DNA of 18,386 nucleotides from CAUUFM01 sp041844335 (GCA_041844335.1 JBGZAX010000060.1:1-18386), one strand, 5' to 3'. Counted from the stretch's first letter, positions 1 to 7,850 are shown. The notes: generated from the sequence alone by a model not told the origin. Translations and numbers: made by a program.

Positions 1-203
1 CCGCTTAATATTGCGATATACTCCAATATAGATACCCTGATAAATAAATCTATGCAAAATATTATTGAAAGGTAAATGATAACGCCTATCAACGTTTGTA
101 CTATACCGGATTTCTTTTCTTTTACCAATTTTGCAAAATAAAACGCTGTAAAAATAAATACAAAGTATATTATATATTGCAAATTTGTAATATATATTAC
201 CAT
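1..203 (-). CDS. partial small membrane protein, unrecognised (runs off left edge)
   Basis: An open minus-strand frame enters from ATG at 203-201 and runs off the window after 67 codons. The visible part has two long hydrophobic stretches, roughly residues 3-24 and 34-57, separated by a short basic loop (KLVKEKKSG), as in an integral membrane protein. The frame is also open upstream of the ATG back to a TAA at 317-315, so a TTG start (281, 272 or 221) is possible. The ATG has no convincing Shine-Dalgarno sequence, only purine-rich AGAAAG directly next to it. The extended reading is protein-like, so the gene may begin earlier or be a 3' fragment of a decayed gene. I do not recognise the family and assign no function. 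Confidence 0.4.
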   Translation of the reverse strand, partial: MVIYITNLQYIIYFVFIFTAFYFAKLVKEKKSGIVQTLIGVIIYLSIIFCIDLFIRVSILEYIAILS

Positions 204-361
204 CTTTCTATTTTTTTCCAAACCCTCTAAATTATGACCGAAAAAAACGTATTGAAGCAGATATCGGCTCAATGTATACAAAAGAGAGTTAATTAAAAAT
301 ATAAGGTGTTTTTTTTATATATTATACATTTTGTTCAAAACCTCTATAAACTGAGCCGAAG

Positions 362-457
362 TCAATCAAAATATTCTCTCCCTAATATTATATAATAATA
401 TAATTTCCTTGCATCCTCACTTATCCTCTTTAACGCAAAATTTACATAATTCCCCAT
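362..457 (-). CDS. short ORF, 31 aa, with strong RBS; possibly a broken gene
   Basis: ATG at 457 is preceded by AAGGAG (472-467) at 9-nt spacing, which is a good ribosome binding site. The 31-residue product begins MGNYVNFALKRISEDARK and is charged in its first half and rich in Tyr and Ile in its second, ending at TGA (364-362). A second frame starting at 365 reads a protein-like LTSAQFIEVLNKMYNI before a TAA at 317-315, and after that stop the same frame continues into the membrane-protein frame at the left edge. This could be a real tiny protein, or the start of a gene broken by a frameshift and a stop. I do not recognise it. Confidence 0.3.
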   Translation of the reverse strand: MGNYVNFALKRISEDARKLYYYIILGREYFD

Positions 458-475
458 AATATTATTCTCCTTATT

Positions 476-541
476 ATTTAAAATAAAATAAGGATTAGTA
501 ATTCAATTGTTGTTCCTGCACAACAGAATTGCTAATCCTTA
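476..541 (-). terminator. long hairpin followed by T-rich tail (minus strand)
   Basis: 489-504 pairs with 526-541 over 16 positions with one non-Watson-Crick pair (499/531). Inside it TGTTGT (508-513) pairs with ACAACA (520-525), giving about 22 paired positions around a 6-nt loop. Read on the minus strand the stem is followed by TTTTATTTTAAATAAT, consistent with intrinsic termination of transcription arriving from the M16 peptidase operon or from a small RNA inside 540-780. On the plus strand no T-run follows. The stem is unusually long for a terminator, so it may instead be the end of a decayed element. Confidence 0.55.
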
Positions 542-643
542 AATCCCCTCGACAAAAGTCGGGCGAGGTGTATATTCAGTTTTCATGGCGAACAGTTTAT
601 GCTTCACTGTTTTCCGGGTATATTTTATCGCAAGCAAATATCC
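539..643 (-). other. structured tract with coding-like tail: candidate small RNA or decayed element end
   Basis: Three hairpins follow one another upstream (minus sense) of the long hairpin at 489-541. They are GG-ATATTT paired with AAATAT-CC (617-643, one bulge), AACAGT with ACTGTT (591-611), and CGAC-AAAA-GTCG flanked by CCTC/GAGG (547-568). The same minus-strand stretch reads as a 34-codon frame without a start codon, bounded by TGA at 646-644 and TAA at 541-539. It is basic and ends in EYTPRPTFVEGI. A protein-like tail running into a compact GC-rich hairpin resembles the right end of an IS200/IS605-type element, but no transposase is present and no boundary can be defined. A non-coding RNA is an equal alternative. 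Confidence 0.3.
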
Positions 644-703
644 TCACACGCTCAAACTTCATAAGTCACAATTGTGCGGTGTACTATGATTCTTCTATAA
701 AAA

Positions 704-769
704 TAACGTTAGAAAAATATCTATCAAAGTCCAATAATATTTTAAATAACTTTAAAATATCTAACGTTA
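704..769. repeat. nested perfect inverted repeats downstream of the M16 peptidase gene
   Basis: TAACGTTAG (704-712) is the exact reverse complement of CTAACGTTA (761-769). Between them ATATTTTAAA (737-746) and TTTAAAATAT (751-760) form a second perfect 10-bp repeat around a 4-nt loop. Either can form a hairpin on both strands. The DNA is almost pure AT inside the outer arms, so the inner repeat may partly reflect composition; the outer 9-bp arms are less easily explained that way. Together with the hairpins at 489-643 and 785-809, this makes 458-825 a non-coding tract of about 370 bp that is unusually dense in dyad symmetry. Confidence 0.5.
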
Positions 770-784
770 ATTTTACACTATGAA

Positions 785-809
785 AGGAACTTAAATAATT
801 CAAGTTCCT
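785..809 (-). terminator. probable weak terminator after the M16 peptidase gene
   Basis: AGGAACTT (785-792) pairs perfectly with AAGTTCCT (802-809) around a 9-nt loop, 16 bp past the stop codon of the peptidase gene. On the minus strand the stem is followed only by TTTCATAG, a short U-tract, so termination would be partial. A much stronger hairpin lies further down at 489-541. Confidence 0.5.
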
Positions 810-825
810 CTTGGTTCAAATCTGA

Positions 826-3738
826 TTATAAATTTAAATTCCTTATATTATCAAACATATCTTTGTGCTTATCTATCATATCCTTTGATCCTATGGTACA
901 GGCATATCTGTCCTTTATGGCATCCTCAATCGCATTCGCAATGCTTTGTATATCGGATAATTTCGTAGATAAAACCTCATCTCTCTCCCTTTGTATTTCG
1001 GCACCCGAAATTTCACTATAATACATATTTAACGCCTTCAATCCTCTTAAGGATACTCCAAGCGGAACGTCAAGACTGCTTACAGCTCCTATAATATACT
1101 TCGTGATCTCTCTTTCATTTAAGCTTAAATTTCTAAGATAAGCCGCCGTGTTTTCAAACACCTCCTCGGTAGCACTGAGGTTAGGATCCCTATAGCTATT
1201 TAAATAAAAAATTCCGTTTCTAAAAACGGTTCCCGAGCAACCGTAGGCTCCGCCCTTTACCCTGACCTCATTCCACAGATAATCGTAGCCGAGCAAGACC
1301 TTAAGCACCTGCATTGTACCGCTGTAAGGATATTTGTTTATGTCAGTGCAGCCTGCCCTTGCGACAAACTGAACAGTCAGGCTTTGAGCAATAATTCCCG
1401 TATTTTTGTAAACGCCTGTGCTTTCATCAATATTTTCAAGAGCTTTGGACTTGGGCAATGCCTTAATAAAGTCTTCCGTTTTTTTCTCGAAAATTTCCCC
1501 TCCGTCAATACTTCCGGTATAATTTATTATAAAACGCTCCCTTGACACAAGATATCCGATAAGATTTTTAAGTTTTCTGATCAGCGGATCAAATTCATTA
1601 TCATAATCATTTAAAATCCGATTTAACTTGTCATAAAAAGCTATTCCTTTCAGCAGATCCGCCGCTCTTACAGACTCACTCACCATGCTTCCCGCCACAG
1701 ATGAGGCATAATTATTTCCGAATCTTATTATACTCTCCTCAAGTCCTATCTTAGTTTCCTGCAAAATCTCTCTTATTCTGTTCTTATCATCAAGCCTTGA
1801 TTTAAGTAAAATCTCTTTAGCAAGGGATATTCCGCTTTCAATATTTGAAAACATCCCTTTCATATTAAGGCTCAAAAATACCCTGTACTTATCCTTATTC
1901 TTTGAAGAGCTGTAATTCATAGTATCGACGCGTAAGCCGCCCAGATTAACATTTATCTGATTTCTAAGCTCATTATAACTGTAGCTCTCGGTATCGACCA
2001 TTCCGAAAATATTGCTCAAGATAGATAAATAAGGCAAATAAGCCATATCCATATCATCGGCATCAAATATGAGCCTTGAATAAAAAATTCCGTTGCTTTC
2101 ACAAATATACGACAGATAAAGATTGTCGCCTATTTTCCTCTCATCAAGCTCATAAAATGTACTTTCTTTTTTTATGTCGGTAAGCTTTAATATGGGAATT
2201 TTATTGGTATCCTCTTCAATGTCGGGAGTATCCTGATATTCCTTAAGTCTGATATTTTCATCAATTAAAGCCGTTATTTCATCATCGGACAAGGTTTTTT
2301 TGTACTCCATTGCCCTTTTACTTAAATCTTCATCTATTTTTTCCTGCAAATTAAGCTCGGGATAAATAGCCACGAATGTTTTATGTTCGTTTTCCAATAT
2401 AAATTCTTTAACCACATTTTCAAAATAACCGGTATCTATATTTTTCTTCAAGAAATCAAACATACTCAGCTGTTCTAAATAAAGGACAGGCTCATCATCA
2501 TAATAATTCCATGCATCAAGTATGGTGAGATAATATAGAAGTCCCTTAGGATAGGTCCCGAAATCGGACTCCCTGAAACTGAATTCCGATGTGTTTATAG
2601 CTCCTAAAAGAGCCGTTTTATCTATCCCCTCCCTTATTACTCTGTTTAATACATCATCAATAATGCTTTTAAACTCGTCAAATCTTTTAATATCGGTATT
2701 TGCAGCTGTTATCTTAATAAGCGGTTTTATATAAGGGGTATCGAAGCTTGCCGACACATCCTCTCCTATCCCTGCATCATATAAAGCCTTGGAAACGGGT
2801 GCCCCCGGTGCATTTACAAGAACATAGCATAAGATATCAAGTGCCTGATACAGATTTTTATCCTCTCTTATATCCACGACCACATTATAAGAGAATTGAC
2901 TCAATGTTTCGATTTTGTTACCGTCAGCCACAGGATAGGGTGCCTTTACCTCTTTTATTATATTTTTATAATCAGGCATCTCTATTGTTTCTAAATTATT
3001 CACTCTCTCATAAGCATTTACATAATTTTCATCAATAAATTTTAAATTCTCATCAAGATCAAGTTTGCCATAAAAATACAAATAGGCATTTGACGGATTA
3101 TAATTTTTCTTATGAAATGCCAAAAAGTCCTCATAGGTTAAGTCTATTATATGTTCCGGATCGCCTCCCGAATCATACCCGTAGGAATGATTGTTAAAAA
3201 TACTCTTCTCCACCTCACGTGACAGTAAATCACCGGCTGATGAATAAGCCCCTTTCATTTCATTATAAACAACACCGCTGTAGGTAATATTATCCTCTCT
3301 GTTGTTCAGAACGTGATGCCAGCCCTCCTGCATAAATATCTCTTTATGCTTATAGATATTAGGCTTAAAAACCGCATCTAAATAAACGCTCATAAGGTTC
3401 CTGAAATCCGCGTCATTGGTGCTTGCCACCGGATAGAGAGTTTTATCGGGATAGGTCATAGCATTAAGAAAGGTATTTAAAGAACCCTTTGCAAGCTCTA
3501 TGAAAGGATCCTTTAACGGATAATTTTCAGAACCGCAAAGCACAGAGTGTTCCAAGATATGAGCCACTCCGGTATTATCGTGCACCTTTGTCTTAAAGCC
3601 TATGGAAAAAACCTTATTTTCATCATCATTTTCCAAAAACAAAACTTTCATTCCCGTTTTTTTATGCACTAAATAATGACAGGTCGATTTGACATCCTCA
3701 ATATACCTTTTAAATTTCAATTCATAGCTGTTTAACAA
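826..3738 (-). CDS. M16C (PreP/Cym1-like) zinc metallopeptidase
   Basis: A 970-residue inverzincin peptidase expected to degrade peptides inside its closed chamber. The family (presequence protease, Cym1, falcilysin) is normally about 970-1000 residues, so this copy is full length. The inverted zinc motif HILEH is at residues 60-64, with the distal Glu ligand about 100 residues later in VVYNEMKGA (E160). The C-terminal half carries the usual substrate-binding Arg/Tyr segment LWNEVRVKGGAYG. There is no signal peptide or membrane segment, so it is probably cytosolic. The start is TTG at 3738 because AGGAGG lies 6 nt upstream; a longer frame reaches 3765 but would place that ribosome binding site inside the gene. 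The hemW stop codon TAG is part of the same Shine-Dalgarno sequence, so translation is probably coupled. It is the last gene of the cluster. Confidence 0.9.
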   Translation of the reverse strand: MLNSYELKFKRYIEDVKSTCHYLVHKKTGMKVLFLENDDENKVFSIGFKTKVHDNTGVAHILEHSVLCGSENYPLKDPFIELAKGSLNTFLNAMTYPDKTLYPVASTNDADFRNLMSVYLDAVFKPNIYKHKEIFMQEGWHHVLNNREDNITYSGVVYNEMKGAYSSAGDLLSREVEKSIFNNHSYGYDSGGDPEHIIDLTYEDFLAFHKKNYNPSNAYLYFYGKLDLDENLKFIDENYVNAYERVNNLETIEMPDYKNIIKEVKAPYPVADGNKIETLSQFSYNVVVDIREDKNLYQALDILCYVLVNAPGAPVSKALYDAGIGEDVSASFDTPYIKPLIKITAANTDIKRFDEFKSIIDDVLNRVIREGIDKTALLGAINTSEFSFRESDFGTYPKGLLYYLTILDAWNYYDDEPVLYLEQLSMFDFLKKNIDTGYFENVVKEFILENEHKTFVAIYPELNLQEKIDEDLSKRAMEYKKTLSDDEITALIDENIRLKEYQDTPDIEEDTNKIPILKLTDIKKESTFYELDERKIGDNLYLSYICESNGIFYSRLIFDADDMDMAYLPYLSILSNIFGMVDTESYSYNELRNQINVNLGGLRVDTMNYSSSKNKDKYRVFLSLNMKGMFSNIESGISLAKEILLKSRLDDKNRIREILQETKIGLEESIIRFGNNYASSVAGSMVSESVRAADLLKGIAFYDKLNRILNDYDNEFDPLIRKLKNLIGYLVSRERFIINYTGSIDGGEIFEKKTEDFIKALPKSKALENIDESTGVYKNTGIIAQSLTVQFVARAGCTDINKYPYSGTMQVLKVLLGYDYLWNEVRVKGGAYGCSGTVFRNGIFYLNSYRDPNLSATEEVFENTAAYLRNLSLNEREITKYIIGAVSSLDVPLGVSLRGLKALNMYYSEISGAEIQRERDEVLSTKLSDIQSIANAIEDAIKDRYACTIGSKDMIDKHKDMFDNIRNLNL

Positions 3739-3748
3739 AATAACCCTC

Positions 3749-4918
3749 CTATAATATAAAATCACTCATCACAAGATTTGCCAAATTCATTCCCTTATCA
3801 GTCAAAAATAACCTGTTATTCTCATTCTTAAGCAAACCCGAAGTGATATTTTTATCTATCTCATCTCTATATAAATCCAATATATCAACATTATATCTTT
3901 CATTTGTTTTTTCAATATTTAAACCCTTTGTAAGCCTTAATCCGAGCATCATCGCCTCGGAAAGTTCGTCATTCTTTGACAAAATCTCAATATTTTCATA
4001 GATATCCTCGAGATTAACGTCGCCTTTATTTAAATGACGAATATATTTGTCAATATCCCTGATAACCGAAAATCTCTTACCGTTAAATAAGGATGCGGCT
4101 CCTATTCCGAATCCGAAATAATCATATCGCTTCCAATATGCCAAATTGTGACTGCATTTATAATTATAAAGCGCATAATTTGAAATCTCATATTTCTCGT
4201 ATCCATATTCGCCAAGGATATTATAAGCCTCCCACATCATTTTTATCTCCGTATCTTCTGAGCATAATGCTCCGCTAAATCCGCCGTTCGCCCTGTACTC
4301 TTCATCTAAATGATACTTTTCATAAAACGGTGTATTCGGCTCTATTATGAGGCTATATGCAGATATGTGAGTAAGCTTAAGCTTTACAAGCTTCATCAGG
4401 CTGTCTCTAAAATCATCTAAGGATTGATTCGGCACTGAATAAATAAGATCCGCATTTATATTTTCAAAGCCTGCATTTTTCGCCGCATCAATACTTCTTA
4501 AAAAGTCCTCATAATTATGTATTCTTCCAAGAATTTTCAACAATCTGTCATTGGCTGATTGTAAGCCGAAACTTATTCTGTTTATACCGCTTCTGTAATA
4601 GGCTTTAAGCTTATCCGCTTTGCCACTGATAGGATTTGCCTCTATGCTTATTTCAGCATTTTTAAGCATCTTAAAATTATTGCAAATAACATCAATCAGC
4701 TCTTCAATATATTTTTCATTAACAAAAGACGGAGTTCCGCCACCTATATAAATAGAGCTTACTCCGTCATTTATATTTTCGGACTCTAAAATTATCTGTC
4801 TGTAAAGTGCCTTAAAATATGCATCAATCACCATATCATCAGCATTCATAGACAGAAAATCACAGTACCCGCATTTTTTAACACAAAATGGTATGTGTAC
4901 ATATAAAGCCGTATTCAT
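3749..4918 (-). CDS. hemW: radical SAM heme chaperone HemW
   Basis: A 389-residue radical SAM protein. The cluster-binding motif C-x3-C-x2-C is at residues 12-19 (PFCVKKCGYCDF), followed by the SAM-contacting GGGTP near residue 60. The residue after the third cysteine is D-F rather than the extra cysteine of oxygen-independent coproporphyrinogen oxidase HemN (CxxxCxxCxC), which places it with HemW, a heme-binding protein thought to insert heme into haemoproteins. The C-terminal region fits the HemN_C domain. The ATG overlaps the stop of the upstream 100-residue gene by one base (TAATG), and only a distant GGAG precedes it, implying translational coupling. HemW is often annotated as a coproporphyrinogen III oxidase; I consider that unlikely here. 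Confidence 0.9.
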   Translation of the reverse strand: MNTALYVHIPFCVKKCGYCDFLSMNADDMVIDAYFKALYRQIILESENINDGVSSIYIGGGTPSFVNEKYIEELIDVICNNFKMLKNAEISIEANPISGKADKLKAYYRSGINRISFGLQSANDRLLKILGRIHNYEDFLRSIDAAKNAGFENINADLIYSVPNQSLDDFRDSLMKLVKLKLTHISAYSLIIEPNTPFYEKYHLDEEYRANGGFSGALCSEDTEIKMMWEAYNILGEYGYEKYEISNYALYNYKCSHNLAYWKRYDYFGFGIGAASLFNGKRFSVIRDIDKYIRHLNKGDVNLEDIYENIEILSKNDELSEAMMLGLRLTKGLNIEKTNERYNVDILDLYRDEIDKNITSGLLKNENNRLFLTDKGMNLANLVMSDFIL

Positions 4919-5220
4919 TATGCCATGCTCGGCTCCATCTCTTCGTCTTCGTCCTCCTGCTCGTCCTCGTCGGCATCCTCCACCTCTACCGGTGCATATA
5001 GCTTAGGATTAATGAGCTTTGCCTTCCTGAGCTTAAAATTAATAAAATCATTCGGCTTTAATTCTTTTATCATTTGCTTTGCATCGGACACATCTTCCGC
5101 CTCAACCGATACAACAGCATATACATCAGCCAGAAAATAATATTTAGTAAGCTCAACGGGGCTTTCCACTACTATCTTTTCTTTCTTATCTTTCTTAGGT
5201 TTCTTATCTTTTTTTGCCAA
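4918..5220 (-). CDS. small charge-polarised protein of unknown function
   Basis: A 100-residue cytosolic protein I do not recognise. The first 15 residues are almost all Lys/Asp/Glu with a strong positive bias (MAKKDKKPKKDKKEK). Residues about 24-73 look like a compact folded core of alternating beta and helix (TKYYFLADVYAVVSVEAEDV, then an amphipathic helix). The last 20 are nearly all acidic. The start is TTG, chosen because a perfect AGGAGG lies 9 nt upstream and the protein would otherwise lack a lysine-rich start. It is 16 bp from gltX and shares one base with hemW, so it is co-transcribed and co-translated with them. The two low-complexity ends suggest contact with nucleic acid or a basic partner, but that is only a guess. 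Confidence 0.75.
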   Translation of the reverse strand: MAKKDKKPKKDKKEKIVVESPVELTKYYFLADVYAVVSVEAEDVSDAKQMIKELKPNDFINFKLRKAKLINPKLYAPVEVEDADEDEQEDEDEEMEPSMA

Positions 5221-5236
5221 ATCCGTAACCTCCTAA

Positions 5237-6691
5237 TCAAACATTTTCCTCAAGTCTAATAATCGCATCGTTTATCCTTGATAAAGCTTCGCCTTTTCCA
5301 ATAACGGACATTATCTCAGTGGCACCCGCAGGTGTTGTCAGCTTTCCGGACACCGCCACTCTTAACGGCCACATAAGTTTTCCCGTTTTCATCTCATTTT
5401 TATCAGCCATTTGCTGCAAATTCGCAAAAAGACTGTCATTAGAAAAATCATCCAAATCCTTCAATACCCTATAAGCCTCTTTTAATATGGAAAGTGAAAT
5501 CAAAGGATCGGTTTTAAACTTCTTATTATTATAGATATCAAGCTCATAGGGCGGAACCTCATTGAAGAAATCAACCATATCCTTTATGTCGGTAAACCTC
5601 TCTATTCTGGTCTTTACCATAGCCGCAACAGCTCTTAAATCCACATCTACTTTCAATGCATCCTTTAAAAAAGGCTTAGCCTTTTCATAGAATTTCTCAA
5701 AATCCATAGCCTTTATATATTCACCGTTAAGCCATGATAATTTTACCATATCAAAAACAGCGGGTGCTTTTCCGATACGCCTATAATCGAATTCTTTTAC
5801 AAGCTCCTCCAAACTGAACATCTCTCTGTTATCCTTAGGACTCCAACCGAGCAGAGCTACAAAATTGACTATAGCCTCCGTTAAAAACCCCTGTTCAATC
5901 AAATCCTCATAAGAAGAATGTCCACTTCTTTTGCTCAATTTTTGATGTTCCTCATTGGTAATTAAAGGGCAATGTATATAGATAGGCTCTTCCCAGCCGA
6001 AAGCTTCATAAAGCCTTGTATATTTATGAGCGGAGCTTAAATATTCATTTCCCCTTACAACATGTGTAATACCCATTAAATGATCATCAATAACATTTGC
6101 AAAGTTATAGGTGGGATAGCCGTCAGACTTTATCAGGATCATATCATCAAGCTCGCAGTTGTTCACCGTAATCTCTCCGTAAATCTCATCTTTAAAAGTA
6201 GTTTTTCCCTCCTTATTTATATTTTGCCTGATAACAAAAGGCTTGCCGGCATCTAAATTCGCTTTTATCTCAGCCTCTGATAAATGCAGACAGTGCTTAT
6301 CATAAATCACTATTTCCTTATCGGAAAAACCCTGTTTTAAGGAATTTAATCTATGTTCATCACAAAAGCAGTAATACGCCTCATTTTTTTCTATCAACTC
6401 TTTTGCATACTTCATATATATTCCTGAGGCATATCTTTCACTTTGCACATAAGGTCCGACAGAGCCGCCTATATCCGGTCCCTCATCATAGTTAAGCCCT
6501 GTAGACTTCATTGTTCTGTAGATAATATTCTCAGCATCTTCTACATATCTCTCTCTATCCGTATCCTCTATACGCAACAGAAATTCTCCACCCTCATGCT
6601 TTGCCGTCAAATAGGCATAAAGAGCTGTGCGTAAATTACCCACATGCATTCTGCCTGTCGGACTTGGTGCATATCTGGTTCTTATTTTCAT
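5237..6691 (-). CDS. gltX: glutamyl-tRNA synthetase
   Basis: A 484-residue class I synthetase that charges tRNA with glutamate in the cytosol. The ATP-binding HIGH motif appears as HVGN (residues 16-19) in APSPTGRMHVGNLRTALY, and the KMSKS loop as KLSKR (251-255). A zinc-knuckle pattern C-x-C (108, 110) with C-x-H (134, 136) matches the zinc site of E. coli-type GluRS. The C-terminal half is the usual anticodon-binding domain and the length is normal. It starts 6 bp after the sirtuin-like gene, and its ribosome binding site (GAGG, about 15 nt upstream) is weak, so coupling with that gene is likely. Whether it is discriminating or also charges tRNA-Gln cannot be read from the sequence. Confidence 0.96.
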   Translation of the reverse strand: MKIRTRYAPSPTGRMHVGNLRTALYAYLTAKHEGGEFLLRIEDTDRERYVEDAENIIYRTMKSTGLNYDEGPDIGGSVGPYVQSERYASGIYMKYAKELIEKNEAYYCFCDEHRLNSLKQGFSDKEIVIYDKHCLHLSEAEIKANLDAGKPFVIRQNINKEGKTTFKDEIYGEITVNNCELDDMILIKSDGYPTYNFANVIDDHLMGITHVVRGNEYLSSAHKYTRLYEAFGWEEPIYIHCPLITNEEHQKLSKRSGHSSYEDLIEQGFLTEAIVNFVALLGWSPKDNREMFSLEELVKEFDYRRIGKAPAVFDMVKLSWLNGEYIKAMDFEKFYEKAKPFLKDALKVDVDLRAVAAMVKTRIERFTDIKDMVDFFNEVPPYELDIYNNKKFKTDPLISLSILKEAYRVLKDLDDFSNDSLFANLQQMADKNEMKTGKLMWPLRVAVSGKLTTPAGATEIMSVIGKGEALSRINDAIIRLEENV

Positions 6692-6697
6692 AAAAAA

Positions 6698-7435
6698 TCA
6701 TAAAAGCCTCGGCAAAACATTAGCCGGAGTTTCATAAATAACAAGCTCCGCTTTTGCGTCAGCTACCTCCTTATTTTGATGAATTAAAACTAAATTATCA
6801 CCGGAAAAATACTTAACCATATGATTACAAAGCGTACTTACAAGTCCCGCTCCGATTACGATAAGCAAATCAGCCTTGCTCACCTCCTCCGTCGCTTTCG
6901 TTATCAGGTCAATAGGAACCATTTCTCCAAATAATGTGGTTGCAGGCCTTAACGGAGCGGAACAGCACTCACAGGTCGGTATCTTTCTGCTCAATAAATC
7001 TATTTCACCTATATTCATTATTTCTCCGCACTTGTTGCAAATAAGTCGGGAATAATTGCCTTTCATCTCTATCACATTATTACAACCCGCCTTTTTAGCC
7101 ATTCCATAGGCACTTCTTGTAATCATATACTTTATTAAGCCGCGTTCCTCCAACTGCTTAAGTGCATTATATGAATCTCCGGGAGCTTTTTCCAATTGCG
7201 GAATTATCTTATCCTTATATACTCTGAATACCTCTTCAGGTCTGGTGCTTAGGAATGGATAGCTTAAGATTTCTTCAATTGAATGTCCATAGTTCTCTTC
7301 AATATCATAGCTGTCATTATCATCTCTAATATTTATTATTCCCGCCTCATAGTCCAATCCCTTACCCAAAAGGCAAACGCAATATTTACTGTTATAAAGA
7401 TGTCTTTTCAGCATATCAAGTTCTACTTCTCTCAT
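6698..7435 (-). CDS. Sir2-family (sirtuin-like) protein, probably catalytically inactive
   Basis: A 245-residue protein with the sirtuin plan: a Rossmann-like N-terminus, a zinc module C-x2-C...C-x2-C (C133, C136, C155, C158), the following LRPATTLFGE (162-171; usually LRP.VV.FGE) and a GAGL (195-198) where active enzymes have GTS. The catalytic elements are changed. The NAD-binding GAGIS is GKGLD (24-28), the GIPDFR loop is GIINIR (32-37), TQNID is TRSAY (106-110) with Asn and Asp lost, and the catalytic His of E-L-H-G is Lys125 in EMKG. Family knowledge says the His and Asn/Asp are required for NAD-dependent deacylation, so I infer a pseudo-enzyme or one with another activity. The ATG follows TAGGAGGG at good spacing. 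It is the first gene of the gltX-hemW cluster and lies just after the acpP terminator. Confidence 0.85.
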   Translation of the reverse strand: MREVELDMLKRHLYNSKYCVCLLGKGLDYEAGIINIRDDNDSYDIEENYGHSIEEILSYPFLSTRPEEVFRVYKDKIIPQLEKAPGDSYNALKQLEERGLIKYMITRSAYGMAKKAGCNNVIEMKGNYSRLICNKCGEIMNIGEIDLLSRKIPTCECCSAPLRPATTLFGEMVPIDLITKATEEVSKADLLIVIGAGLVSTLCNHMVKYFSGDNLVLIHQNKEVADAKAELVIYETPANVLPRLL

Positions 7436-7473
7436 ATTAAGCCCTCCTAAAACACCATATATTTAAATAATTT

Positions 7474-7510
7474 AAAAAAGAGCCACATTCGGATTTCACC
7501 GTATATGGCT
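7474..7510 (-). terminator. rho-independent terminator of acpP
   Basis: On the minus strand AGCCATAT (7510-7503) pairs with ATGTGGCT (7488-7481) with one G-U pair. An inner CGG/CCG extends the stem, and CTTTTTT follows directly. It begins about 10 bp after the acpP stop codon and separates acpP from the sirtuin-gltX cluster. Confidence 0.85.
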
Positions 7511-7520
7511 AAATTAAAAA

Positions 7521-7751
7521 TTATTCCAGTCCTTTTTCCTTTAAGTAGTCTATTACAGATCCTACCGTAGTCAACTTTTCCAAGTCCTCAGATGCTATCT
7601 CGATTGAATACTCATCCTCTAAAGCCATAACTAATTGGTATAAATCCAAGGAATCTGCCGACAAGTCATCTTTGAATGATGTCTTGTAGTCAATACTGTC
7701 CATGCTGCAATTCAACTGCTCCGCAATAATTTCCTTGATTTTTTCTTCCAT
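7521..7751 (-). CDS. acpP: acyl carrier protein
   Basis: A 76-residue acidic protein, the normal length for the free-standing carrier of growing acyl chains in type II fatty acid synthesis. The phosphopantetheine attachment serine is in ADSLDLYQLV (residues 33-42, Ser35). The helical pattern and the end DYLKEKGLE are typical. AAAGGAG lies upstream of the ATG at normal spacing. It has its own strong promoter (7814-7842) and terminator (7474-7510), so it is probably made as a single-gene transcript, away from any fab cluster. That suits a very abundant protein. It could instead serve a secondary pathway, but no synthase genes are nearby. Confidence 0.93.
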   Translation of the reverse strand: MEEKIKEIIAEQLNCSMDSIDYKTSFKDDLSADSLDLYQLVMALEDEYSIEIASEDLEKLTTVGSVIDYLKEKGLE

Positions 7752-7813
7752 AAAAATTTACTCCTTTATCCATTTAATATTTATTGTACATATACTATTT
7801 TTCATATATCGAA

Positions 7814-7842
7814 AGTATAATAGCTTTTATATTCTTTGTCAA
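7814..7842 (-). promoter_or_regulatory. strong sigma-A type promoter of acpP
   Basis: On the minus strand a consensus -35 TTGACA (7842-7837) and a near-consensus -10 TATACT (7819-7814) are separated by exactly 17 bp. The predicted start near 7807 gives a leader of about 55 nt. The -35 begins 8 bp past the stop of the upstream SEDS gene and no terminator is seen between them, so some read-through into acpP is possible. Confidence 0.85.
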
Positions 7843-7850
7843 TAGTATTT

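Noticed and set aside
529..783. 84-codon plus-strand ORF in the left intergenic tract
   Set aside because: It has no ribosome binding site, starts inside the long hairpin, crosses several inverted repeats, and the product looks like translated non-coding DNA.
3749..4918. Oxygen-independent coproporphyrinogen III oxidase (HemN)
   Set aside because: The motif is C-x3-C-x2-C-D-F without HemN's fourth cysteine, which fits HemW.
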